Shown here one piece after another: positions 49,114-57,387 of a stretch of 64,000 nt of DNA. The DNA lies in assembly GCF_022809355.1 (NCBI RefSeq), contig NZ_JAKZMM010000001.1:62001-126000 (forward strand), written 5' to 3'. Both the position numbers and the translations under genes were made by a program. Under the pieces are notes generated by a model. That model ran no database searches. It saw only the letters and a list, made by a program, of their open reading frames with translations, and was not told the origin of the DNA. The DNA comes from Parabacteroides faecalis. GTDB lineage: Bacteria; Bacteroidota; Bacteroidia; Bacteroidales; Tannerellaceae. How positions within the stretch are numbered: position 1 is the first letter of the stretch; the number at the start of each line of letters is the position of its first letter.

Positions 49114-49698
49114 TTATAAACAACTTTTCTCCAGTATTTCATCAATCAGTTGTGGAGCGATCCGACTAATAGGCAGGAAAGGTGCAGGCTCATTCGTATA
49201 AGGTGCTATATTCTTCCGAAACCAGGCGATAGTTTGCCATTTTCCGCATTTGTAACCGGCCTGCTGAAAGATTCCTTCCGTCGAGAATTCCATACTTTGA
49301 TGCAAATGAACACTCCGCTCATTCGGGATCGTCACGCAACTGAATACATTCCGGATACCTTGCAAACGAAGCAATTCAATCAATGTCTGGCACATTTTCT
49401 TTCCTAAACCTTTTCCGGTGAATCCTTGCCGGATGTAAATGGATATTTCAGCATTCCACTGGTAAGCTGCCCGTTCCATGTGACGGTGTGCATAAGCGTA
49501 ACCGATGATCTGACCATTCATTTCACAGACAAAATAAGGATACTCGGCAGCTATACTTCGAATCCGTTGTTTGAAGTCTTCTTCACTCGGAACTTCATAT
49601 TCAAAGGAAATAGCACTGTCCACCACATAGGGCGCATAAATTGTCAGGAGCTGGGCAGCATCGTCTTCTGTCGCTCTTCTAAACCGGAAAGCGTTCAT
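49114..49698 (-). CDS. GNAT N-acetyltransferase, phosphinothricin-acetyltransferase type
   Basis: This 194-residue protein resembles the PAT/Bar group of GNAT enzymes. It begins with FRRATEDDAAQLLTIYAPYV, then SISFEYEVPSEEDF, AYAHRHMERAAYQWNAEISIYI, the acetyl-CoA loop RQGFTGKGLGKKMCQTLIE and the C-terminal IPNERSVHLHQSMEF. Such enzymes acetylate small amines such as methionine sulfone; the natural substrate is unknown. The start overlaps the yhcH-type stop by 4 nt, so the two genes are coupled. Confidence 0.88.
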   Translation of the reverse strand: MNAFRFRRATEDDAAQLLTIYAPYVVDSAISFEYEVPSEEDFKQRIRSIAAEYPYFVCEMNGQIIGYAYAHRHMERAAYQWNAEISIYIRQGFTGKGLGKKMCQTLIELLRLQGIRNVFSCVTIPNERSVHLHQSMEFSTEGIFQQAGYKCGKWQTIAWFRKNIAPYTNEPAPFLPISRIAPQLIDEILEKSCL

Positions 49699-50141
49699 AT
49701 CTTTACCTTCACTACTATTTTACGAATCATGCCTTCACCAATACCGGGTGCATGACCATCTTCCGGGAAGAAGATAACAAATTGTCCCGGATATATACGG
49801 GTTACAGTGGTTGGTTTATCAATGAAGAAAGCAATGTCTTGTTCTTCATTATAAGGCGAAGCTTCTTCCAGCAAGTCGCAAGTTGCTTTCCAGCCAATCT
49901 GTTCTACTCCTAATAACGGGATTTGAATGTCAATGTATTTTTTATGGATCTCAATAGAAGCATCTTGGGCGTTTTTACCATTAAATGTTTGGATGTTGAC
50001 GTACAAATCATCACCTTCAATATCGTGACGTCCGTCTTCCATCTTTGAGAAATCCGTGTTCTTTATATATTCGAATGCTTTGGCAAACAGGGGACTGATG
50101 CCCTCAATCCGTTTGGTATCATTTAATGAAGCTTGAATCAT
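49695..50141 (-). CDS. YhcH/YjgK/YiaL family protein
   Basis: This 148-residue cytoplasmic protein matches the YhcH/YjgK/YiaL family, a cupin-like fold found near sialic acid, galactose and xylulose genes in other bacteria. Motifs are HDIEGDDLYVNIQTFNG, IEIHKKYIDIQIPLLGVEQI, and PGQFVIFFPEDGHAPGI with likely metal-binding His and Glu. The reaction is unproved; a sugar-isomerase or lyase function is suspected. It is followed by, and overlaps, the GNAT gene. Confidence 0.9.
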   Translation of the reverse strand: MIQASLNDTKRIEGISPLFAKAFEYIKNTDFSKMEDGRHDIEGDDLYVNIQTFNGKNAQDASIEIHKKYIDIQIPLLGVEQIGWKATCDLLEEASPYNEEQDIAFFIDKPTTVTRIYPGQFVIFFPEDGHAPGIGEGMIRKIVVKVKI

Positions 50142-50299
50142 AATATAAGTTGATTTGATAATTATTACTCGACAAAAGTCGGACTTTCTATTGTTAAATA
50201 CTATCCGGAAATATGTAAATGAACCTATTTTTTCTCTAAGAATGTTATTCTGAATAATACTCTTTAAAAGCTGGCAAAGTCAAGGTCTAGGGATATAAT

Positions 50300-50341
50300 T
50301 TACCCTCTTCCTGACGCGATAATCGTCGAAGAAGAGGGTAA
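50300..50341 (-). terminator. Terminator after pmbA
   Basis: TTACCCTCTTC (50300-50310) pairs perfectly with GAAGAGGGTAA (50331-50341), with an inner GACG/CGTC pair; an A/T-rich stretch follows on the minus strand. Confidence 0.8.
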
Positions 50342-50363
50342 TTAACTTCGAATCATTTATTCA

Positions 50364-51683
50364 TTAGAGACCACTAAAATCAATTCCTTCGAAATGTAAG
50401 CTTGGTATTCTCCAGCTGGAAGACTGGCGTGGATCATTTCCTACTTCAACCAGTTGATTCCATAACTTCAGCATATTACCCGTTACATTCATTTCTGAAA
50501 TAGGCTGCACCATTTTGCCTCCTTCAATGAGGAATCCTTCAATACCATAAGAGAAGTCTCCTGTAGTACTATTGCAGTTTCCACCATTAAAGCCTGTCAC
50601 CAGAATACCTTTGTTAACTCCGGCAATCAATGCCTCCAAATCTTTATCGCCCATATCAATTGTCAAGATAGAAGCCGAAGAAATCGTCGGATCTATGCCC
50701 ATCTTATTGGCACGATAGGTGTCGATGAAATAAGTCTTTAATACACCGCCTTCAAAGATAGACATTGGTTGAGTAGCCACACCTTCGTTATCGAAATAAC
50801 GGGCACCCGGAGTTTTAATCAGATGCGGTTCGTCTTTCAACGTCACTTTATCGCCTAATACTTTCTGATTCAACTTATCAATCAGGAATGAATTCTTCTG
50901 TTGGATAGAAGCACCATCAATCGCATCCATAATAGGAGAGAGCAAACGAGCTGAATTCATGTTATCGACAATCATATCATAACGACCTGATTTTGTCTTC
51001 TTCTGTCCCAGTTTACGTAATACTCTTTCCAAAGCCTTCGTTCCGATTCCTTCTTTAATCATCTGGTCATAGTAAAGAGCCGAATCATACCAGTAAGATT
51101 CCGGACGGGCTTCACCTTCTCCTTTGATACTTACACTTCCAACCAGACTAAAGGATGAAGCAGAAGTTTCACCTTCAAAACCGTTGCTGGTGATCATATA
51201 CTTAAAGTCCTTTTCATCACCATAGGAAGCTGAAGCAGAAATGACGCGTTCATCTTTTCCCATCATTTCTTCACAAGTCTTCAACGCCAGATTCTTCTTG
51301 TCGTCTGGCTGAATATTGTCAAAATTCGGGTCGATCAACTGCAGATCCGGTTTTCCTCCTTTATAATAGCGGCTTTCATCGGGTAATGTCCGAGCCTTAT
51401 CTTCTGCCAAAAAACGTGTAGCATCAATATTGTCTTTAATAAACTTTTCCAGTTCCTGCTTATCAAGACGATTGGTTGAGAACGAACCGAAACGGCCATC
51501 CACATACAACTGTACAACCAAAGAGTTTTCTGAAGCCTGATGCAAGCGGTCTATTTTCATATCTCTGATTTCGAACGAAGTACTTGAACCGCTGTACAAG
51601 CTTACTTTTGATGCCTGGCAACCATTCTTCAAGGCATACTCCATGGCCCATTGTGCCAGTTTCTTATTTTCATTTGTAATCAT
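50364..51683 (-). CDS. pmbA: PmbA/TldE-type subunit of the TldD/TldE protease
   Basis: This 439-residue protein is the PmbA (TldE) type: it has the family fold and TRFLAEDKARTLPDESRYY, DNMNSARLLSPIMDAI, and the C-terminal GFNGGNCNSTTGDFSYGIEG segment, but no HExxxH metal motif. In E. coli the TldD/TldE pair processes microcin B17 precursor and CcdA. The protein has no signal peptide. It follows tldD by 27 nt and is probably co-transcribed. A terminator follows. Confidence 0.9.
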   Translation of the reverse strand: MITNENKKLAQWAMEYALKNGCQASKVSLYSGSSTSFEIRDMKIDRLHQASENSLVVQLYVDGRFGSFSTNRLDKQELEKFIKDNIDATRFLAEDKARTLPDESRYYKGGKPDLQLIDPNFDNIQPDDKKNLALKTCEEMMGKDERVISASASYGDEKDFKYMITSNGFEGETSASSFSLVGSVSIKGEGEARPESYWYDSALYYDQMIKEGIGTKALERVLRKLGQKKTKSGRYDMIVDNMNSARLLSPIMDAIDGASIQQKNSFLIDKLNQKVLGDKVTLKDEPHLIKTPGARYFDNEGVATQPMSIFEGGVLKTYFIDTYRANKMGIDPTISSASILTIDMGDKDLEALIAGVNKGILVTGFNGGNCNSTTGDFSYGIEGFLIEGGKMVQPISEMNVTGNMLKLWNQLVEVGNDPRQSSSWRIPSLHFEGIDFSGL

Positions 51684-51710
51684 GATGTTCTTCTTTTGAG
51701 TTGTTCTACT

Positions 51711-53246
51711 TTAGTTTTCACCACCCACTGTCAGCTTACTTACCAATGCAGAAGGCATACCACAGGTTACCGGACAAGACTGGCCATCTTTACCGCACGT
51801 CCAAGTTCCATCGTCCATCTTATAGTTGTTTCCAACCATCGTAATATCGGCCAAAGCTTTCGGACCGTTACCAATGATGTTGATGTCTTTGATCGGCTGT
51901 GTCAGTTTTCCGTTCTCAATCAGATAACCGTCTTTAACGAAGAATGTAAAGTCGCCGGCACCGATTTGTACCTGACCATTCGTAAAGCTGCTGGCGTAGA
52001 TACCGTTCTTAACCGATGCAATGATTTCTTCTTCCGTAACATTACCCGCTTCCATATAGGTAGCACGCATACGAGGAATCGGAATCTGACGGAAGTTCTC
52101 ACGACGTCCGTTACCTGTTGACTGGATTCCATAATGCTTAGCACTGATCCGGTCGTGCAGATAACTGGTCAGAATACCTTCATGTACGATATACGTCTTT
52201 TGACCTTCTATTCCTTCATCATCAATGTTTACAGAACCACGGTTGAAAGGAATTGTTCCGTCATCTACTACATTAATATGCTCGTCACATACTTTCTTAT
52301 TCAACAAGTCAGAGAAGATAGACGTCTTTTTCCGGTTAAAATCGGCTTCAAAAGCATGACCGATGGCTTCATGTAACAGAATACCTGAACCTCCGGCACC
52401 CATTACCACCGGCATTTCACCACCTTTAGGCTTGATTGCCTGGAATAGGATAGAAGTCTTTTCTACAGCTTCTTTAGCCAATGTATCCAGCAGTTCATCT
52501 GTCAGGAATTCTGTTCCCATCCGATAAGAACGAGATGCATACGAATTCTCAATCCGTCCGTTGTCTTCCATTATACAAACTGCGGACAAAGAACACATCG
52601 GACGATAGTCATAATACATTTGTCCTTCCGTGTTACAGAAGAATATATGGGATGTTGAATCACTCAGGAAAGCTCTTACTTTATGGACACGTTTGTCGAG
52701 TGCAAAAATCTTGTCGTTCAACTTTTGCAAATACGGCATTTTGTCTTTCACGGTAAAAGATTCCCACGGAGCCTGCACATCGTAGTACGAACCTTTGGGC
52801 TTAACTTCTGTCAATGCAGCAACGTTCTTGTTCGTATTATTACTATCGGCAATGCGGGCTGCTGTGCGCGCCGCTTTCAACATTTCGTCGAGGGTAATGT
52901 TTTCTACATAGGCATATCCGGTTTGGTCGCCTGACAAAACGCGGACACCCATACCAAAATCAATATTCGATTGTGCATTATTCACGGCTCCGTCTTGCAA
53001 CTGAATTCCGTTATTTAATGTGTGTTCGAAAAACAAATCAGCATAATCGCCACCTTTTTCCAAAGCGGCAGCCAAAACTTTCTTTAAATCACTCTCTGAT
53101 ACTTTAAAATGATTCATTCCAAAGGCTATTCCTGCAGCCTTTGTTGCTTCTGGCGATGTACAACTTGCCAAAAACGAGGGGGCAACTAATGATCCTAGCA
53201 CAAGCATTCCTCCTGATTTGATAAAATCTCTACGATTAATATTCAT
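51711..53246 (-). CDS. tldD: TldD-type metalloprotease subunit with exported leader
   Basis: This 511-residue protein carries the TldD catalytic motif HEAIGH (in ILLHEAIGHAFEADF) and the C-terminal DFTFFVKDGYLIENGKLTQP region. It begins MNINRRDFIKSGGMLVLGS, a twin-arginine-like signal followed by a lipobox-like LASC, so it is predicted to be exported, possibly as a lipoprotein. That differs from the cytoplasmic E. coli TldD and from its partner pmbA, which has no signal. The start at 53246 is preferred to the frame start 33 nt upstream, which would bury the signal. Confidence 0.9.
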   Translation of the reverse strand: MNINRRDFIKSGGMLVLGSLVAPSFLASCTSPEATKAAGIAFGMNHFKVSESDLKKVLAAALEKGGDYADLFFEHTLNNGIQLQDGAVNNAQSNIDFGMGVRVLSGDQTGYAYVENITLDEMLKAARTAARIADSNNTNKNVAALTEVKPKGSYYDVQAPWESFTVKDKMPYLQKLNDKIFALDKRVHKVRAFLSDSTSHIFFCNTEGQMYYDYRPMCSLSAVCIMEDNGRIENSYASRSYRMGTEFLTDELLDTLAKEAVEKTSILFQAIKPKGGEMPVVMGAGGSGILLHEAIGHAFEADFNRKKTSIFSDLLNKKVCDEHINVVDDGTIPFNRGSVNIDDEGIEGQKTYIVHEGILTSYLHDRISAKHYGIQSTGNGRRENFRQIPIPRMRATYMEAGNVTEEEIIASVKNGIYASSFTNGQVQIGAGDFTFFVKDGYLIENGKLTQPIKDINIIGNGPKALADITMVGNNYKMDDGTWTCGKDGQSCPVTCGMPSALVSKLTVGGEN

Positions 53247-53427
53247 TACTGTCCATTTTTTGCATATGCAAAGAAACATTTTTATTGGCAGATAAGCAAT
53301 TTAAAATGGAAAAATATTAGGAAGTATAGACAACTTGATGAGATTATTTCGGAATAGGATAATGTCAACACTTCAGTAAATTTTCACCTAAGTATTGTTT
53401 TATGAAAGAACAGATGAATTTTATTTT

Positions 53428-53511
53428 GTTCGCCCGCGCTGATTATATGTTCACCAACGCTGAATATATAATCGCCCATGCTGAATATATGTTCGCCCTG
53501 GGCGAATAAAG
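53428..53511. repeat. Four-unit tandem palindromic element (copy C)
   Basis: Four contiguous 21-bp units start at 53428, 53449, 53470 and 53491. The left arms are close to GTTCGCCC and the right arms to GCTGAATATAT. The last unit is a perfect palindrome, TTCGCCCTGGGCGAA. Same layout as the elements at 8431, 26371 and 61458; the sequence is different. Confidence 0.88.
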
Positions 53512-53560
53512 ATTTCTTCGTTATCAACGAACTATTTTCATGTGGCTTTTAGAAATAAAT

Positions 53561-53611
53561 ACTGGCAAGAGATCATACAATCCTGCTCAGGATATAGATA
53601 CTCTTGCCAGT
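53561..53611 (-). terminator. Two-level hairpin after the second DUF3857 gene
   Basis: ACTGGCAAGAG (53561-53571) and CTCTTGCCAGT (53601-53611) form a perfect 11-bp stem with an inner TCCTG/CAGGA hairpin (53581-53592). It lies just downstream of the DUF3857 gene on the minus strand. Confidence 0.75.
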
Positions 53612-53627
53612 AGATAAAAAGAACAGA

Positions 53628-55382
53628 TTATTTCTGTTTGAACAAGATTGGCGTGTCGTTCATCGTCGCCCAAGCAGCCATTAAAGCATGGAAGGCTGGA
53701 TAATCGGCACGTTTGATAAGATTCGAATTGATTTTCAGGCTACGTGAAACTTCTACCTTATTACCTGTCTGTTTGATAGAAAGGATGCAATTACCGGCTG
53801 CATTCGAGATGTTTTTCTCGGCAGTCGGAGTACTTAATTCCATATTGGCAGGTACTTCGATTGTATATGTATAAGTTTCGTTGGGCGCATACGGTAAAAA
53901 CAGATTGCAGTCGCGTGTGCTGTTGAAAGAAGCATACGGCTGATGAGCAACGCCTGCCGGAGAATCAGGCAAACGAAGCAGATAATACCCCGGAACAGAT
54001 TCGACTTTGCCGGTTGTCTGATAATTGACAGTGATCACATTTTCCTTCTGACTGACGGAAGCATTCTTGTCTCCTGCAGAAAATGCAGTTGCCTTTGAGT
54101 CTGAATAAGCCACAAAAGCAGATGGAATATTTGCTTTGATGCTGGATACTACTTCTTTATCCGACAATTTCATCGTTACATCGTAAGAAAGATTCGGTGA
54201 GCAAGGAGTCAGATCTACCTCTTCGCCTGTCTTCAGATCCCGTATATCACAATAATCGGCAATCCAACCTATTTCACTCATCTTCGAGCTACCGGAAGTC
54301 AATAAATAAGTCTGTCCGTCGGCTTTAGCCTGGATAAAAAGCCGAACGGCTTTCAGAATAGAACATTCCTGAGGATCTTTTACCGGATAGGCAGCACAAA
54401 CCTTTGTTTCTATCTTGGCAGCCGACAAAAGTCCATACAACAGATTGATCAGTTCTGCATCTGTTCCATAGGCACTCCGAATCACATCTTCGGCCGGACG
54501 AATATGATATCCCGTTTCACTTAATGACAAACGGCTATGTGCGAAATCATTGACAATAAAGCTATGAATAGCCTGTAATTTTTCTGTATCGGTATTTTTC
54601 CCTTCCGTCAGTGTTTCTGCCAAAGAAATCAGCGGCATACTTTCCGGACGGTCAAACTGACCAAACAGATAATTCAAGGCTTCTTTATTATTCTCGAATG
54701 TGGAGCAAGCCAGATATTGCATGTCGCCCGACTCGATACGTTGCATAGGAGCCAACGAAGCCGGTTTTACATTCTTCAACTTCCAACTGATTGTCCGCAT
54801 GCCTTCTTCTACATTCACTTTAGCCATTACCTGCGGATTAGCCAAACTGTACGATAAGTCTTTGTCAACCGGGACAGTCACAGAAAGAGAATATTCCTTG
54901 ATAGGACTTGCCTGTTGAATCGGTTCGAAGATATCCAATCCCGGCAGATAACCCGCCTTCGTTGTAATCGTATAATCCAGATAAATCGTAGCTCCCAATT
55001 CCAAACCTGTATGAACAACTACCATTTCTTTTAAGTGATTATAGGCTGGAGCGTCTGCAGCAGAACGGGGAAGAACTTCCACGAAAGCGTTATCTGGAGT
55101 CTTGACAATCGTACCATCCTTTTGCTTGGTAAAAGAAGAATTGATCTTCAGTGTCTGGTATTCCGGATTGTATTGGATAAATGATTCTCCATATAAACTT
55201 CGCATAGCCAGATAAGAATAGATGGTAAGTTCCATGTTATAGTGGAACTCCTGGCTTCCATCCGTATTCAATGTCCATGATTTGATAAGCTTCTTAAATT
55301 CGGCTTCAGGAGCCGCAGAAACAGAGATGGCTGTTCCTAATACAATAAGAAGACATATAATTTTATTGATCAAGTTAGTCAT
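53628..55382 (-). CDS. DUF3857 protein with transglutaminase-like fold lacking the catalytic Cys
   Basis: This 584-residue protein has a signal peptide (AISVSA, about residues 1-23), a DUF3857 domain (about 40-240) and a transglutaminase-like domain (about 255-370). Its neighbour at 55400-57373 has the catalytic segment DRCGVCKDIAGTL; here the matching segment reads RSAYGTDAELINLL, with Thr in place of the catalytic Cys, so it is probably inactive as an enzyme. The C-terminal part is beta-rich (DUF3858-like). It follows the larger DUF3857 gene by 17 nt in the same operon, and the two probably act as partners. Confidence 0.85.
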   Translation of the reverse strand: MTNLINKIICLLIVLGTAISVSAAPEAEFKKLIKSWTLNTDGSQEFHYNMELTIYSYLAMRSLYGESFIQYNPEYQTLKINSSFTKQKDGTIVKTPDNAFVEVLPRSAADAPAYNHLKEMVVVHTGLELGATIYLDYTITTKAGYLPGLDIFEPIQQASPIKEYSLSVTVPVDKDLSYSLANPQVMAKVNVEEGMRTISWKLKNVKPASLAPMQRIESGDMQYLACSTFENNKEALNYLFGQFDRPESMPLISLAETLTEGKNTDTEKLQAIHSFIVNDFAHSRLSLSETGYHIRPAEDVIRSAYGTDAELINLLYGLLSAAKIETKVCAAYPVKDPQECSILKAVRLFIQAKADGQTYLLTSGSSKMSEIGWIADYCDIRDLKTGEEVDLTPCSPNLSYDVTMKLSDKEVVSSIKANIPSAFVAYSDSKATAFSAGDKNASVSQKENVITVNYQTTGKVESVPGYYLLRLPDSPAGVAHQPYASFNSTRDCNLFLPYAPNETYTYTIEVPANMELSTPTAEKNISNAAGNCILSIKQTGNKVEVSRSLKINSNLIKRADYPAFHALMAAWATMNDTPILFKQK

Positions 55383-55399
55383 AGTTGTATTGATTAGAG

Positions 55400-57373
55400 T
55401 TATTTCTTGATTACTAAATAGTCTCCGTATGATTTGAATCCATTAACGGCTTCCCGGAATCCACACCAGTCGGAAGCTTCATATACACGTTTCTTGAGAG
55501 CCAGCTTTTGGTGCAAAACGATTTTATCACCTTCCTGTTTCAGTGAGCCTTCAAAGTCGGCTGCCTGGCTTTGTTTCGCATCACTCTTAGAAACGTTACT
55601 TAATGAATATCCGGCCGGCAACTGAATGGTTTCATCTTGTTCAACCAAACGAGAGCAAGCATCTTTGAAACCGAATTCACGCTTTTCCAGGCTTGTATCA
55701 ATTCGTAAGAAACTCTTAACCGAATTATAAAGGTTATTCATGACCAACGGTTTGATCAATAACGCATCTTCTCCCTTAATGGCATAGTCAGGAATTTCAT
55801 AACGGAAAACCAATCGGATAGGAGCTGCCTGATAATCTGCCGGATCTTTTCCCCAATCTACACTGATTAATTTGGCTTTAGGAGAAACAGCCAGCAACTG
55901 TTTTTCCATGCTGTTCTTCCAATCGCTTTGCCATCCGGTTGTAAATACTCTGCGCACGTTGGAATCAGATTGTCCTTCGGCAGTAACAATCAGTTCTCCA
56001 CGCAACGTTCCGTTAGCATCCAGCTTGTTGTTAGCTTTCATCCGGAAGTAATGATTTTCAGGAGCAGAAACCGGAGTTACACATAAGTCGGAACCTTCCG
56101 GAATACCAGGCAGATAATTCTGTTGTTGTTCGGCACTACTCCATAATTCACGAACGAACGGAACCCAAGTCGGGTCAAGAGGAATATATGTTCCATTCGA
56201 AAGTTTAACGACTGCCACGCAGTGGTTGAAATGGTCTGCCGGAATCTTTTCTACCCGGCTGCCAGCCATTGTCATAGCAGGATAAGCTTCGAAACCCGCC
56301 ATACGTAAGAAAGCAATCAACGTACCGGCAATATCTTTACAAACGCCGCAACGATCGGTATAATTCATCTTCAGGTTATGCAAGGTATAACCTTCGCCTT
56401 TTCCCATTGAGATACCGGAATAACGGATGTTATCAGCAACCCAGTGAGTCAGGACCGCGATCTTTTCCATTTCCGTTTTCTTCCCCTTGATCAGTTCATC
56501 TACTTTCTTCTGGGCTTCCGGTATTGGTTCAAAGCTTCCATAGTCTTCATTCACCTTATTAAACCAAAGAGATTTGTCTTTCCATTCGGGTGTAGAAGAC
56601 AACATGAGCTTAGGAGCCGCATCAAACAAGTCAACCATATTGGGTTCCCGTTTTGTCGGAAGAGCATTCTCGAGAGTAAAGGTATAAGATTTCCGGCCAT
56701 TCTCGTAATGCATGGAAGAAGCACATTCTCCCTGGAAGAATTCAAACTGGATTTCCTTTTCCATCGGAATACTCAGCTTGTAAACTTTACGAACGGTTGG
56801 CTCAGAAACCCAAAACGGAACGATATCATAGAACTGTCCGCGCATAGGAGGAATGAAACGGGACTCATCGTCTTCAGCACCTGTCAGCAAAGCATAGGTA
56901 AATCCTTTCTTGCTGATTTCATATTCAACGACATCTCCTGCTTCCAGACGGCCCAGTTCCAACATAATTTGACGGGCGCCCCAATAAATAGCACGGGCAG
57001 GAGCCGCATAATCACAAGCTTGAGTAATATCAACATTGACTACATCACCATTAGCCCGGTAGATCGTTGCCTGTTTGAATTCGGCAAAGGCTGTCAACGG
57101 ATCATAATCGTATTTGATAACATGGTTGGCCACACCACCGGCTGGTGTTTGTACTTTAAACTTACGATAAACAGCAAATGATCCGGAACCGGTTGGTTGA
57201 ACGGAAACAGCTGTACTGTCCAGCAAAGTAATGCAGTCATAACCTGCAAATGCCGGATTCTCTAATGTCGGATCTTGCGGAGCCTGGCAGCTTTCACCGC
57301 TCTGAGCCAAGGCAACAGAAGCGAATGACAGCATAGAGAGCGTTACAATTGGTAAATATTTCATCTCTTTCAA
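55400..57373 (-). CDS. DUF3857/transglutaminase-core protein with intact Cys-His-Asp
   Basis: This 657-residue protein has a signal peptide (SVALAQ, about residues 1-23), a DUF3857 domain (about 45-255), a transglutaminase core with DRCGVCKDIAGTLIAFLRMA (catalytic Cys), DHFNHCVAVV (His) and IPLDPTWVP (Asp), and a C-terminal DUF3858-like domain. The triad suggests a periplasmic peptidase or transpeptidase. It is the fifth gene of an apparent operon that begins with an exonuclease gene at 61334. Confidence 0.88.
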   Translation of the reverse strand: MKEMKYLPIVTLSMLSFASVALAQSGESCQAPQDPTLENPAFAGYDCITLLDSTAVSVQPTGSGSFAVYRKFKVQTPAGGVANHVIKYDYDPLTAFAEFKQATIYRANGDVVNVDITQACDYAAPARAIYWGARQIMLELGRLEAGDVVEYEISKKGFTYALLTGAEDDESRFIPPMRGQFYDIVPFWVSEPTVRKVYKLSIPMEKEIQFEFFQGECASSMHYENGRKSYTFTLENALPTKREPNMVDLFDAAPKLMLSSTPEWKDKSLWFNKVNEDYGSFEPIPEAQKKVDELIKGKKTEMEKIAVLTHWVADNIRYSGISMGKGEGYTLHNLKMNYTDRCGVCKDIAGTLIAFLRMAGFEAYPAMTMAGSRVEKIPADHFNHCVAVVKLSNGTYIPLDPTWVPFVRELWSSAEQQQNYLPGIPEGSDLCVTPVSAPENHYFRMKANNKLDANGTLRGELIVTAEGQSDSNVRRVFTTGWQSDWKNSMEKQLLAVSPKAKLISVDWGKDPADYQAAPIRLVFRYEIPDYAIKGEDALLIKPLVMNNLYNSVKSFLRIDTSLEKREFGFKDACSRLVEQDETIQLPAGYSLSNVSKSDAKQSQAADFEGSLKQEGDKIVLHQKLALKKRVYEASDWCGFREAVNGFKSYGDYLVIKK

Positions 57374-57387
57374 CTAATAATTAAAAG

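Larger units (their letters stand above)
53247..53627. other. 381-bp intergenic region between tldD and a DUF3857 gene
   Basis: It holds a palindrome TTTGCATATGCAAA (53259-53272) close to the tldD start, a four-unit palindromic element (53428-53511) and a terminator (53561-53611). I see nothing in 53273-53427. Confidence 0.65.
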
